Source: Rhodospirillales bacterium
Lineage (GTDB): Bacteria; Pseudomonadota; Alphaproteobacteria; ATCC43930; CGMCC-115725
Direction of reading: 5' to 3'
DNA: 64,000 bases
NCBI GenBank assembly: GCA_947473305.1
Contig: CANJCB010000019.1
Coordinates: 1 to 64,000 of the forward strand
A model generated the notes under the pieces. The model was not told where the DNA came from, did no database searches, and worked only from the letters and a program-made list of their open reading frames with translations. Both the position numbers and the translations under genes were made by a program. Below are positions 37,421-45,560 of the stretch, piece by piece; positions within the stretch are counted from its first letter, which is position 1, and each line of letters starts with the position of its first letter.

Positions 37421-39814
37421 ATGGCCGAACATTATAAGATCGCGATCATTGGATCGGGTCCCGCTGGGCTGAGCGCTGCCGCCCATGCGGCCGAACTCGG
37501 CGTGTCGCATATCCTTTTCGAGCGCGCCAAGCAGTATTCCGACACGATCTACAAATTCCAGAAGCGCAAGCATGTCATGGCCGCGCCGGAGACTCTTCCC
37601 CTGCGCAGCGACCTGCCCTTCAAGGAAAGCAGCCGCGAAGAAATCCTCGGCGGCTGGGCCGACGGCATGGGCGCCCGCGCGAGCAACGTGCGCATGGGCA
37701 CCGAAGTGACCGGGATCACCGGCCAGAAGGGCGCTTTCAAGATCGCCACGAAGGGCGGCGAAGAATTCACGGCCGAAGCCGTCATCCTGTCGATCGGCGT
37801 CCAGGGCAACCTCCGCCAGCTTGGCGTTCCGGGCGACAACTGGGAGCGGGTGCAGTACCAACTCGACGATCCGGACGAATATCAGAACGAAAACATCATC
37901 ATCGTCGGCGGCGGTGACGCCGGCATCGAAAACGCCCTGGCGCTGTCGGTCGGCAACAATGTGTCGATCGTGAACAACCAGGCCGAATTCGCCTATGCCA
38001 AGCCCGCCAACCGCGCGCTGATCCTGGCGGCGATCAAGGAAGGCACGATCCAGGGGATCATGTCGGCCAACGCCAAGCAGGTCGAGCCGGGTCTCATGAC
38101 CCTGAGCGTCCCGGACGGCGAGATCCAGGTTAAATGCGACCGGATCATCGCCCGTATCGGCGCCCTGCCGCCCCGCAAATTCGTCGAATCCTGCGGCATC
38201 CAGTTTTCGAGCCCGGCGCCTACCGCCTTCCCGCATGTCTCCGACACCTACGAGTCGAACGTGCCCGGCATGTATATCGTCGGCGCGCTGGCGGGCTACC
38301 CCCTGATCAAGCAATGCATGAACCAGGGCTACGAGGTCGTCGAATACATCCTCGGCAACAATATCCCGCCCGCCGACGAGCCGCTCATCCAGGCGAAGCT
38401 CGACCATATCAAGCCGGCGATCAATCCCTCGCGCCTCATCGAGCTCATCCGCGAGCGGCTGCCGGTCTATAAGGTCCTGACGACCCTGCAGATCCGCGAG
38501 ATGCTGCTCGGCTCCGAAATCCACTTCAAGAAGCCGGGCGAGGTGATCTTCGCGCGGAACGACTACACGAACTCTTTCTGGTCGATCATCGACGGCCAGG
38601 CCGACATCCAGATCAATCCCACCAATCCGGCAGAGGTCGTGACCCTCCAGCCCGGGCAGTTCTTTGGCGAGATGGGCCTCATTTCCGGTCGCCGCCGCAC
38701 CGCCACCACCGTGGCGCGCACGGACTGCCTGCTGCTGGAAGTGCCGCGCAACTCCATGATCCGGCTGCAGCGCTCGGTCCCGGAAGTAAAGCGGGTCATC
38801 GACGAAGTCGCGATCATCCGCCAGATCAAGACCTATCTCACCCCGACAGTGGACGATGCCGCTCTCAGCGAAGTCGTGGCTTCCTCCGAGATCGTCGCCC
38901 TGAAGCCGGGCGAGGTTCTGATCCAGGAGGGGACCGACGACGATTCGGTCTTCCTGATCCGCAGCGGCTCGGTGACGGTCTCCAGCACCATCGGCGGCCA
39001 GGAAGTCGTGCTCGCCTACCTGCCGGCGGGCAATTACGTCGGCGAGATGGCGCTCCTGACGAAACAGCACCGCTCCGCGACGGTCAAGGCGGCGGTCGCC
39101 TCCGAGGCCATCAAGATCAACAGCACCGCCTTCCGCGCCCTTCTCGACCGGGCGCCGGACCTTATGAAGCAGGTCAAGGGCAAGCTCGAAACCCGGATGC
39201 GCGAGCGCGTCCAGGTCGAGGCGAGACCCGAGGATACCGGCCTCATCGAATTCCTGCTGCGGCAGGGCTTCTCCGAAGCGACCGACGTTCTGCTCATCGA
39301 CGAGTCGCTCTGCGTCCGCTGCGACAACTGCGAAAAGGCCTGCGCCGAGACCCATCACGGCGTCTCGCGTCTCACCCGCGAGGCCGGCCCGACCTTCGAT
39401 TCGGTCCATGTGCCGACCTCCTGCCGGCATTGCGAGCATCCTCACTGCATGAAGGACTGCCCGCCGGACGCGATCCGTCGCGCACCGAACGGCGAAGTCT
39501 TCATCGGCGACAATTGCATCGGCTGCGGCAACTGCGAGCGCAACTGCCCCTATGGCGTCATTCATATGGCGGCCGTTCCGGCGGAGAAGCCGAGCCTTCT
39601 GAACTGGCTGCTCTGGGGCGCCGGCCCCGGCCCGGGCGAAGACAAGTCCGAGGCGGGCATGAATGCGCGCACCGGTTCCAAGCACGCCACCAAATGCGAC
39701 ATGTGCAAGGACGACCCGGCCGGCCCGGCCTGCGTGCGGTCCTGCCCGACGGGTGCGGCGATCCGCGTCAATCCCGAACAATTCCTCAATTTCCTGCGCG
39801 AGCAGGGACGGTAG
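37421..39814 (+). CDS. FAD/NAD(P) reductase fused to two cNMP-binding domains and a 4x[4Fe-4S] ferredoxin
   Basis: The 797-residue chain holds three modules. Residues 1-320: a flavoprotein reductase with GSGPAG (11-16) and a second dinucleotide turn VGGGDAG (about 162-168). It lacks the CxxC of thioredoxin reductase. Residues ~355-475 and ~480-600: two cNMP-binding domains (FFGEMGLISGRRRTAT near 414; VGEMALLTKQHRSATV near 540). Residues 625-797: four [4Fe-4S] motifs with Cys at 631/634/637/641, 668/671/676/680, 699/702/705/709 and 759/762/771/775, the DmsB/HybA-type pattern. It should pass electrons from NAD(P)H through FAD to the clusters, with cyclic-nucleotide control. It has no signal peptide, so it is cytosolic. 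It leads an operon with haem proteins; GGGGGA precedes the ATG. Confidence 0.85.
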   Translation: MAEHYKIAIIGSGPAGLSAAAHAAELGVSHILFERAKQYSDTIYKFQKRKHVMAAPETLPLRSDLPFKESSREEILGGWADGMGARASNVRMGTEVTGITGQKGAFKIATKGGEEFTAEAVILSIGVQGNLRQLGVPGDNWERVQYQLDDPDEYQNENIIIVGGGDAGIENALALSVGNNVSIVNNQAEFAYAKPANRALILAAIKEGTIQGIMSANAKQVEPGLMTLSVPDGEIQVKCDRIIARIGALPPRKFVESCGIQFSSPAPTAFPHVSDTYESNVPGMYIVGALAGYPLIKQCMNQGYEVVEYILGNNIPPADEPLIQAKLDHIKPAINPSRLIELIRERLPVYKVLTTLQIREMLLGSEIHFKKPGEVIFARNDYTNSFWSIIDGQADIQINPTNPAEVVTLQPGQFFGEMGLISGRRRTATTVARTDCLLLEVPRNSMIRLQRSVPEVKRVIDEVAIIRQIKTYLTPTVDDAALSEVVASSEIVALKPGEVLIQEGTDDDSVFLIRSGSVTVSSTIGGQEVVLAYLPAGNYVGEMALLTKQHRSATVKAAVASEAIKINSTAFRALLDRAPDLMKQVKGKLETRMRERVQVEARPEDTGLIEFLLRQGFSEATDVLLIDESLCVRCDNCEKACAETHHGVSRLTREAGPTFDSVHVPTSCRHCEHPHCMKDCPPDAIRRAPNGEVFIGDNCIGCGNCERNCPYGVIHMAAVPAEKPSLLNWLLWGAGPGPGEDKSEAGMNARTGSKHATKCDMCKDDPAGPACVRSCPTGAAIRVNPEQFLNFLREQGR

Positions 39815-39820
39815 GCCGAC

Positions 39821-40705
39821 ATGAGCGATAGAGCGGGAACCGCCAACACCCCGATGCGCGCCCATGGCGGCGCGGATCACCATGAATCCTTCCTGGTCTA
39901 CAGGAAGTTCAAGTGGCTCAAGATCGCAGCCCTGCTGTCACTGGTCTGCTTCATCGCCTATCTGGTGCATCAGCCCAAGGACATCCCCAACGGGGGAACC
40001 TGGCTCGGCTACACGCTGGGCGGCACGGGTGCGGCGCTCATCGTCTGGCTCACCTGGTTCGGCTATCGCAAGCGCGCCTATAGCTCAGGCGCCGGCCGGG
40101 TCCAGGCCTGGCTTTCCGCCCATGTTTATCTGGGTCTGGCCCTGGTGGTCGTGGCGACGCTCCACAGCGGTTTCCGCTTTGCCTGGAATATCCATACCTT
40201 CACCTATTGCCTCGTGCTGATCGTCGTGGCGAGCGGCATTTTTGGTGTCTTCACCTATGCGCGCTATCCGTCGCTGATGACGGCGAACCGGCGCGGCCTC
40301 ACCACAGCGCAGATGATGGCCAATATCGGCGCCATCGACGCCGAGCTTCGCACGGCCGCGAGTTCTCTCGGCGACAAGCTGGCGGCGCTCGTCGTCAAGG
40401 CGACGCAGGAGACCAAGGTCGGCGGCGGCGTCTGGGAGCAGCTGCGGGGGCGGCCCCGGTACTGCGGAACGGACGAGGCGGCGCGGGAACTTCAGACTGT
40501 GCTGCGCCAGGACCTCGGCGCCGAAGAACACGAAGCCCGCAAGCTCATGGTCCTCCTGACCCGCAAGAGTCAGATGCTGGCCCAGATGCGCCGGGACATC
40601 CAATACAAGGCGATGATGGACATCTGGCTTTACGTCCATGTGCCTTTGGCGATAGCGCTCGTGGTCGCACTTGCGACCCACGTCTTCGCTGTCTTCTTCT
40701 ACTGA
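39821..40705 (+). CDS. Integral membrane protein with a di-haem b pattern
   Basis: The 294-residue protein has about five helices (near 34-50, 62-81, 98-116, 125-146, 269-293). Two helices each carry His pairs 14 residues apart: H101/H115 and H273/H287. This i/i+14 pattern on two helices is the classic bis-His di-haem arrangement of cytochrome b and ferric-reductase-like proteins. A charged loop (about 150-265) with helical content faces the cytosol or periplasm. It starts 6 bp after the reductase gene. It would carry electrons from the iron-sulfur module across the inner membrane to the FHA-decahaem protein. I do not recognise a named family. Confidence 0.75.
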   Translation: MSDRAGTANTPMRAHGGADHHESFLVYRKFKWLKIAALLSLVCFIAYLVHQPKDIPNGGTWLGYTLGGTGAALIVWLTWFGYRKRAYSSGAGRVQAWLSAHVYLGLALVVVATLHSGFRFAWNIHTFTYCLVLIVVASGIFGVFTYARYPSLMTANRRGLTTAQMMANIGAIDAELRTAASSLGDKLAALVVKATQETKVGGGVWEQLRGRPRYCGTDEAARELQTVLRQDLGAEEHEARKLMVLLTRKSQMLAQMRRDIQYKAMMDIWLYVHVPLAIALVVALATHVFAVFFY

Positions 40706-40717
40706 GCGGGGCGGGAC

Positions 40718-42421
40718 GTGCAGGCGCAAATCACCTCCATAACCCGCCGCGCTCGCGGCGATCTTCGCAAATCCTCGGTCGTCACCGGAGGCTATCTCCG
40801 CATCGGCCGGAACGCGCATAGCGAGATTCTGCTCTCCGACCTTCGCATGGCGATGGAGGAGGCCGAGCTTCATATCGAAAACGGTGAGTTGCGCCTCATC
40901 CGCAAGGGCACAAACCCCCTCACGGTCAATGGCCAGGGCACCAATACGGGGCTTCTCAAGGTTGGAGATGAACTCCGGCTTGGGCCATACCGGCTGGTGA
41001 TCGAAGAGCCTCCCGAGGGAGTGGACGCCGCGATCGGCGTCGAACTCGTGACGCCTTTGAGCGAAGACGTCGAACGGCTGACCAGCACGAGCCGCATCGG
41101 CCTCGCCAACACCTGGTTCTCCCGGCGCGGTTTCGCCTGGAGCCTCGCTCTCGTCATCGCGTTGCTTTTCCTTGCCTTCCCGCTGGCCGGGCACTTCATG
41201 TCCCGCGCCTCCCAGGACGGGTCGGGCAGCGCTCCGGCGGTGCTCGCCGCTTTCCACAAGACCTGGAGCGCCGGCGAGGTTTCCAACCCGCATAAGTTCT
41301 TCTCCAGCAATTGCGCCAATTGCCATGAGCAGAGCTTCAAGACCGTTCAGGATGAGGCCTGCGCCTCCTGCCACAATACGGTCAATCATCATTTCGATCC
41401 GGCCACGGTCACCCCCGCAGCCGCAGGCCAATTGAGCTGCACGAACTGCCACAAGGAACACCGTGGCCCCGTGATGGCCTCGGGAGCCACGCAAGGCGTC
41501 TGCCTGGATTGCCATGCCGACATCAAGAAGGTCGCTCCCAATACGAAGCTGGCGAACGCCGGGGATTTCTCCAGCGGTCATCCGCCGTTCCACCCGATCG
41601 TCTCGCTCGACGGCAAGACCCTGGCGCGCGTCGACAGCATGGACGCCAAGCAGCAGTCGAACCTCAAGTTCCCCCATTCGACCCATCTCGCCCAGGGCGG
41701 TGTCCGTGGCCAGACCGGCATGGTGAAGCTTGAATGCTCCAACTGCCATGTGCCCGAACGCGACGGCGCGCTCATGAAGCCCGTCGCTTTCGAGCAGAGC
41801 TGCGCCAATTGCCATAGCCTGGCCTTTACGGCGGAAGGCGGCGGCCGCGCGGTTCCCCATGGCAATCCGGATCTTGCCAAGCGCACGGTCGAGGAATTCT
41901 TCTCCAAGGTTGCGCTCGACGGGGGCTCGGTCGATACGACCGCTCCGGAAACCATCCGCCGCCGTCCCGGCGTGCCCTTGACCGATCCGCAGCGCCTGGA
42001 AGCGGCGCAATGGGCCAAGGTCAAGGCAGCGGAAGCGATGGAAATCGTCTTCGACGACAAGCGCGGCTGCGGTTCCTGCCATACGGTCCAGAAGACCGAC
42101 GCCGGCTATGGCATCGTCCCGGTGAAGATTTCCTGGGTCTCGATGCCGGAAGCGCATTTCAATCACGCCAAGCATGCGGCTGTAACCTGCACCAACTGTC
42201 ATAACGCTCCGGCATCGACGAGCAGCGCGGACATCCTGCTGCCCCAGATCGCCACCTGCCAGAATTGCCATGGCGGGGTTGGAGAAACCACCAAGGTGGC
42301 GTCGAGCTGCATGACCTGTCATGACCTGCATCGCAAGGAACTCGGCCCCATGCGCCCGCTGCCCGCCGGCAAGACGAGCCGCATGCCGCAGCCGGTCGCG
42401 ATCCGCTCGGGGACCAATTGA
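40718..42421 (+). CDS. FHA domain-transmembrane-decahaem cytochrome c fusion
   Basis: This 567-residue protein starts at GTG 40718 after GGGGCGGG. Residues ~20-110 form an FHA-like domain (YLRIGRNAHSEILLSD, then VNGQGTNTGLLKVGDELRLG). A helix at about 138-160 follows. The rest carries ten CxxCH haem motifs (first Cys 199, last motif at 531) and looks periplasmic. The FHA is degenerate: the usual S-R-x-H is replaced by A-M-E-E, so phosphothreonine binding is doubtful. The chain is thus a membrane-anchored decahaem cytochrome with a cytosolic docking domain. It ends 2 bp before the next gene. Fusion of FHA with multihaem c is not something I recall as described. Confidence 0.85.
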   Translation: MQAQITSITRRARGDLRKSSVVTGGYLRIGRNAHSEILLSDLRMAMEEAELHIENGELRLIRKGTNPLTVNGQGTNTGLLKVGDELRLGPYRLVIEEPPEGVDAAIGVELVTPLSEDVERLTSTSRIGLANTWFSRRGFAWSLALVIALLFLAFPLAGHFMSRASQDGSGSAPAVLAAFHKTWSAGEVSNPHKFFSSNCANCHEQSFKTVQDEACASCHNTVNHHFDPATVTPAAAGQLSCTNCHKEHRGPVMASGATQGVCLDCHADIKKVAPNTKLANAGDFSSGHPPFHPIVSLDGKTLARVDSMDAKQQSNLKFPHSTHLAQGGVRGQTGMVKLECSNCHVPERDGALMKPVAFEQSCANCHSLAFTAEGGGRAVPHGNPDLAKRTVEEFFSKVALDGGSVDTTAPETIRRRPGVPLTDPQRLEAAQWAKVKAAEAMEIVFDDKRGCGSCHTVQKTDAGYGIVPVKISWVSMPEAHFNHAKHAAVTCTNCHNAPASTSSADILLPQIATCQNCHGGVGETTKVASSCMTCHDLHRKELGPMRPLPAGKTSRMPQPVAIRSGTN

Positions 42422-42423
42422 AC

Positions 42424-43749
42424 ATGCGGTCGAAAGCGCTCAGAGGAATCCGCCTCGCTATCCTGGCCACCTTCGCGGTTGCCGGTTTCGCAACCCAAGG
42501 CATGGCAGGGCCTCTTCCGTCCCAATCCAAGGACGTGCATATGGGGACCGGCACCTGTGCCGAATCCATGTGCCACGGCGCGGGCAATTCCTGGGAACGC
42601 TCGACCGTCCCGCAGAACGAATATATCATCTGGTCGCGGCAGGATAAGCACTCCAAGGCCTATACGGCCCTTGGCGAAGAGCGCGGCCAGCGGATCGCCA
42701 AGAACCTCGGCATCGGCGACGCCCAGAAGGCGCCGCTCTGCCTGAGCTGCCATACGGATGTCGCCGCCGCGGACAAGCGCGGCTGGCGCTATAAGGAAGC
42801 GGACGGCGTCGGCTGCGAGGCCTGTCACGGGCCGGCCGAAAAATGGCTGCAGGTCCATGTCACCGGCATTTCGAGCCACAAGGAGAATGTCGAAGCCGGC
42901 ATGTACGGATTGGAAGATCCAGTCGACCGCGCGAAGGTCTGCGTCGGCTGTCACGTGACCGCCTCGAACCCGCTCTTCAATCACCGGCTTTACGGCGCGG
43001 GCCATCCCCGTATCGTCTTCGAGCTCGATACGTTCACCGCGACCGAGCCCGCCCATTACCGCATCACCGACGCCTATCGGACCCGCAAAGTCGTCGCCAA
43101 TGGTGCCCGCACCTGGGCTGTCGGCCAAGCCGCCGTGGCGCAGGTCGTTCTGACCCAGGTCTCCGATGCCCAGCGGAACCACGACGGGATCATGCCCGCG
43201 CTGGCGACGTTCGATTGCTTTGCCTGCCACCATCAGCTCGGCAGCATGAGCGGCAGCCTGGCGCAGCAGCCCGTCGGCACCATGCGCATCAATCTCTCGA
43301 GCCTGCAGATGCTGAAGGTCGTTGCCGCAGAAGTCGATCCGCCCCTGGCCGACCGGCTCGGCCGCAACATCACGGCGCTCCGCGCTTCCGTGCGCGAAGG
43401 CTTCCAGCCGATGGCGCGCGCCGCGGCCGACGCCGCGCAGACGGTAACCGAACTCTCGGCCAAGATCGGTCAGCGCGCCTACGACCAGAATCAGATGAAA
43501 ACCCTGCTGCGCGCCCTTGTCCGGGCCGGCGTGGCGGGAGAGTATGCAAGTTACGTCGATGCGGAACAGGCCACTATGGGCATTGCGGCTGTTCTCTCCG
43601 CCTTGACGGTATCAGGTTCGATCAACGAGCCGCGTTATCGAGATGCCCTAGCCAAGCTCTACGAAGCCATGGCGAAACCCGAAACCTTCAAGCTGGACGC
43701 CTTCCGCTCTTCGGTTGAAACCCTTGGACGGGCCACTGACGCCCTGTGA
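42424..43749 (+). CDS. Pentahaem cytochrome c (cytochrome c554-like), paralogue 1
   Basis: The 441-residue periplasmic protein has a signal peptide ending near MAGP. It carries one CX4CH motif (CAESMCH, Cys45) and four CxxCH motifs (CLSCH, CEACH, CVGCH, CFACHH, last Cys at 265). GAGHPRIVFELDTF and other His residues could be distal haem ligands. The C-terminal third has no haem motifs and is helical. It matches the c554-type family and is paralogous to the protein at 47187 (shared order of motifs, GAGHPR, NEYxIWS). ATG 42424 is preferred over an overlapping TTG at 42418. Confidence 0.85.
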   Translation: MRSKALRGIRLAILATFAVAGFATQGMAGPLPSQSKDVHMGTGTCAESMCHGAGNSWERSTVPQNEYIIWSRQDKHSKAYTALGEERGQRIAKNLGIGDAQKAPLCLSCHTDVAAADKRGWRYKEADGVGCEACHGPAEKWLQVHVTGISSHKENVEAGMYGLEDPVDRAKVCVGCHVTASNPLFNHRLYGAGHPRIVFELDTFTATEPAHYRITDAYRTRKVVANGARTWAVGQAAVAQVVLTQVSDAQRNHDGIMPALATFDCFACHHQLGSMSGSLAQQPVGTMRINLSSLQMLKVVAAEVDPPLADRLGRNITALRASVREGFQPMARAAADAAQTVTELSAKIGQRAYDQNQMKTLLRALVRAGVAGEYASYVDAEQATMGIAAVLSALTVSGSINEPRYRDALAKLYEAMAKPETFKLDAFRSSVETLGRATDAL

Positions 43750-43757
43750 GAAGAATC

Positions 43758-45560
43758 ATGCGCATCGCTCGACCTGTTCGCTTTCAAGATCCCCACGGTA
43801 TGAACCAGAACCTGACATCTCTTTTCCGACGTGGCCTCACGCTCGTGGCGCTTTTCGCCCTTGGCTTCCTGTTCTGGACCGCCGATGCGCGCGCCGACGT
43901 GACGCCCCAAGATCCCCACGCCGCCATGTTCTCGGAGACCGATTATCCCTCGGCCGCCCAGTGCGGGCAGTGCCATCCCAAGGTCTTCGAGGAATGGGCG
44001 TCTTCCAACCACGCCTATGCCTCGATCTCGCCGATGTTCCATAAGTTCGAACAGGCGATTTCGGATCTTTCCTCCGGGACCATCGGCACCTTCTGCGTGC
44101 GCTGCCACCAGCAGGTCGGCACTCAGCGCGGCGAAGGACGCGAGGCGGCGGTCTGGGAGCGGTCTCTGGTCGCCCGTGAAGGCATCACCTGCATCACCTG
44201 CCATCGCATCAACCAGGAATTCACCCACGTCAACGGCGAGCGCAGCATCGTCCCCGGCACCATCAACTATCCGGTGACGGGCTCCGGCTCCTCACAGTTG
44301 CTACCCCAGGTGATCCTGGATAAGGCCACTTACGGCGTCAATCCCACGCCGGAAGGCGACGGCACCAAGATCCATGCCGGTGTCGCCAAGTTCGACCAGA
44401 TCAGCAAGTCCGAATTCTGCGTCGGTTGCCATCAGGTGGCGGTCCATCCAGGCATCAACCTGGAAGTGGTCTGGGCGCAGTATCGCGACTCACCAGCCCA
44501 TGCGCAGGGCATTACCTGCCAAGACTGCCACATGGGCAAGATCCCCGGCGTCGCCGGCGAATATGCCAAGGGCGCGATCGCGATGGCCAATGGCCGGGTC
44601 GTCGGCAGCGACCAGCAGAAGCATTCCAACCATGCCTTCTACGGTCCCGGCTATCCGATCGCACATCCCGGTCTTTTTCCCTTCAACACCCGCTCGCTCA
44701 AGTGGACCATCGAGCAGTGGCTGACCTACGACTACCGTCAGCCCTGGGGCAAGTCCGCTTGGGAAGACAAGGTGAAGCGGGGCGAGGTCAAGGCCGAATT
44801 CCCCGAGGCCTGGAAAACGCGCGCCGACCGCGAGGAAGGCCGTCTCATCATCGAGCAGAACCAGCGTGGCCTGGAGGCCAAGAAGATCCTTCGCCGCGCG
44901 GTGATGGAGAATGCGGGCCACATTGAAGGGCCGTTCTTCTCCGGGCCGCCGACTGTCGGCAAGGGCCTCGACTTCCGATACAGGATCGTCAACGACGACC
45001 CCGGCCACAACATGCCGTCGGGTTCGCTCGGCGCGCAGCCGGAAATCTGGATGAACGTCGTCCTGACGGGTCCTGATGGGAGCCGAGTGTTCGAATCGGG
45101 TTATGTGGACAGCACCGGCGACATGGCCGACCAGCATTCGCTGGAAGTCCGAGAAGGAAAGGTCCCCTTCGACACCCAACTCGTCAATCTCCAGACCAAG
45201 TTCCTGACGACGAACATCAAGGGAACCGATCGCGAGATGTATCTGCCGGTGAATTTCGACATCGACCAGATCCCCTTCATCCGGCCCTCGGGCGTGCCGA
45301 CCTCGGTTCTCAACCATCCGCCATTCATCCGGATGGAAGGCCGCAGCATCCCGCCGCTGGGTTATCGCGACGCCAACTACTCGGTCTCGGCGGACAAGAT
45401 GACCAAGCCCGGGACCTATACCTTGCAGGTGCGCTTGCGCAGTCGGGCGGAGCCGATCTACTTCATGAAATTCGTCGGTGCGACCCAGGACATGCTGCAG
45501 AATATCAATGACTGGATGATCGATATTCATCCGCAAGCATCCACCTTCGAGGTGCGTTGA
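43758..45560 (+). CDS. Pentahaem multihaem cytochrome c
   Basis: About 600 residues with an N-terminal hydrophobic signal (LFRRGLTLVALFALGFLFW, cleaved near ARAD). Five CxxCH motifs lie between residues 69 and 258: CGQCH, CVRCH, CITCH, CVGCH, CQDCH. The C-terminal ~340 residues carry no haem motif and look like beta-rich domains (FRYRIVNDDPGHNMPSGS). GTG 43746 and ATG 43800 are alternative starts; ATG 43758 follows GAGAAG. It is in a tight operon (9 bp after the previous gene) and its stop overlaps the porin start. The function is probably electron transfer or redox catalysis in the periplasm. Confidence 0.82.
   Translation: MRIARPVRFQDPHGMNQNLTSLFRRGLTLVALFALGFLFWTADARADVTPQDPHAAMFSETDYPSAAQCGQCHPKVFEEWASSNHAYASISPMFHKFEQAISDLSSGTIGTFCVRCHQQVGTQRGEGREAAVWERSLVAREGITCITCHRINQEFTHVNGERSIVPGTINYPVTGSGSSQLLPQVILDKATYGVNPTPEGDGTKIHAGVAKFDQISKSEFCVGCHQVAVHPGINLEVVWAQYRDSPAHAQGITCQDCHMGKIPGVAGEYAKGAIAMANGRVVGSDQQKHSNHAFYGPGYPIAHPGLFPFNTRSLKWTIEQWLTYDYRQPWGKSAWEDKVKRGEVKAEFPEAWKTRADREEGRLIIEQNQRGLEAKKILRRAVMENAGHIEGPFFSGPPTVGKGLDFRYRIVNDDPGHNMPSGSLGAQPEIWMNVVLTGPDGSRVFESGYVDSTGDMADQHSLEVREGKVPFDTQLVNLQTKFLTTNIKGTDREMYLPVNFDIDQIPFIRPSGVPTSVLNHPPFIRMEGRSIPPLGYRDANYSVSADKMTKPGTYTLQVRLRSRAEPIYFMKFVGATQDMLQNINDWMIDIHPQASTFEVR

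Noticed and set aside
37421-38400. Thioredoxin reductase
   Set aside because: The fold is related, but the CxxC redox pair is absent and the chain continues into cNMP and ferredoxin domains.
37352-39883. Open frame of 843 codons on the minus strand across the reductase gene
   Set aside because: It is an antisense frame kept open by high GC and codon bias of the real plus-strand gene, whose domains and motifs are unmistakable. No motif is seen in the antisense product.
40085-42331. Open frame of 748 codons on the minus strand across the haem genes
   Set aside because: It spans two genes antisense, is composed of His/Arg/Gly-rich low-quality sequence, and lacks any family signature.
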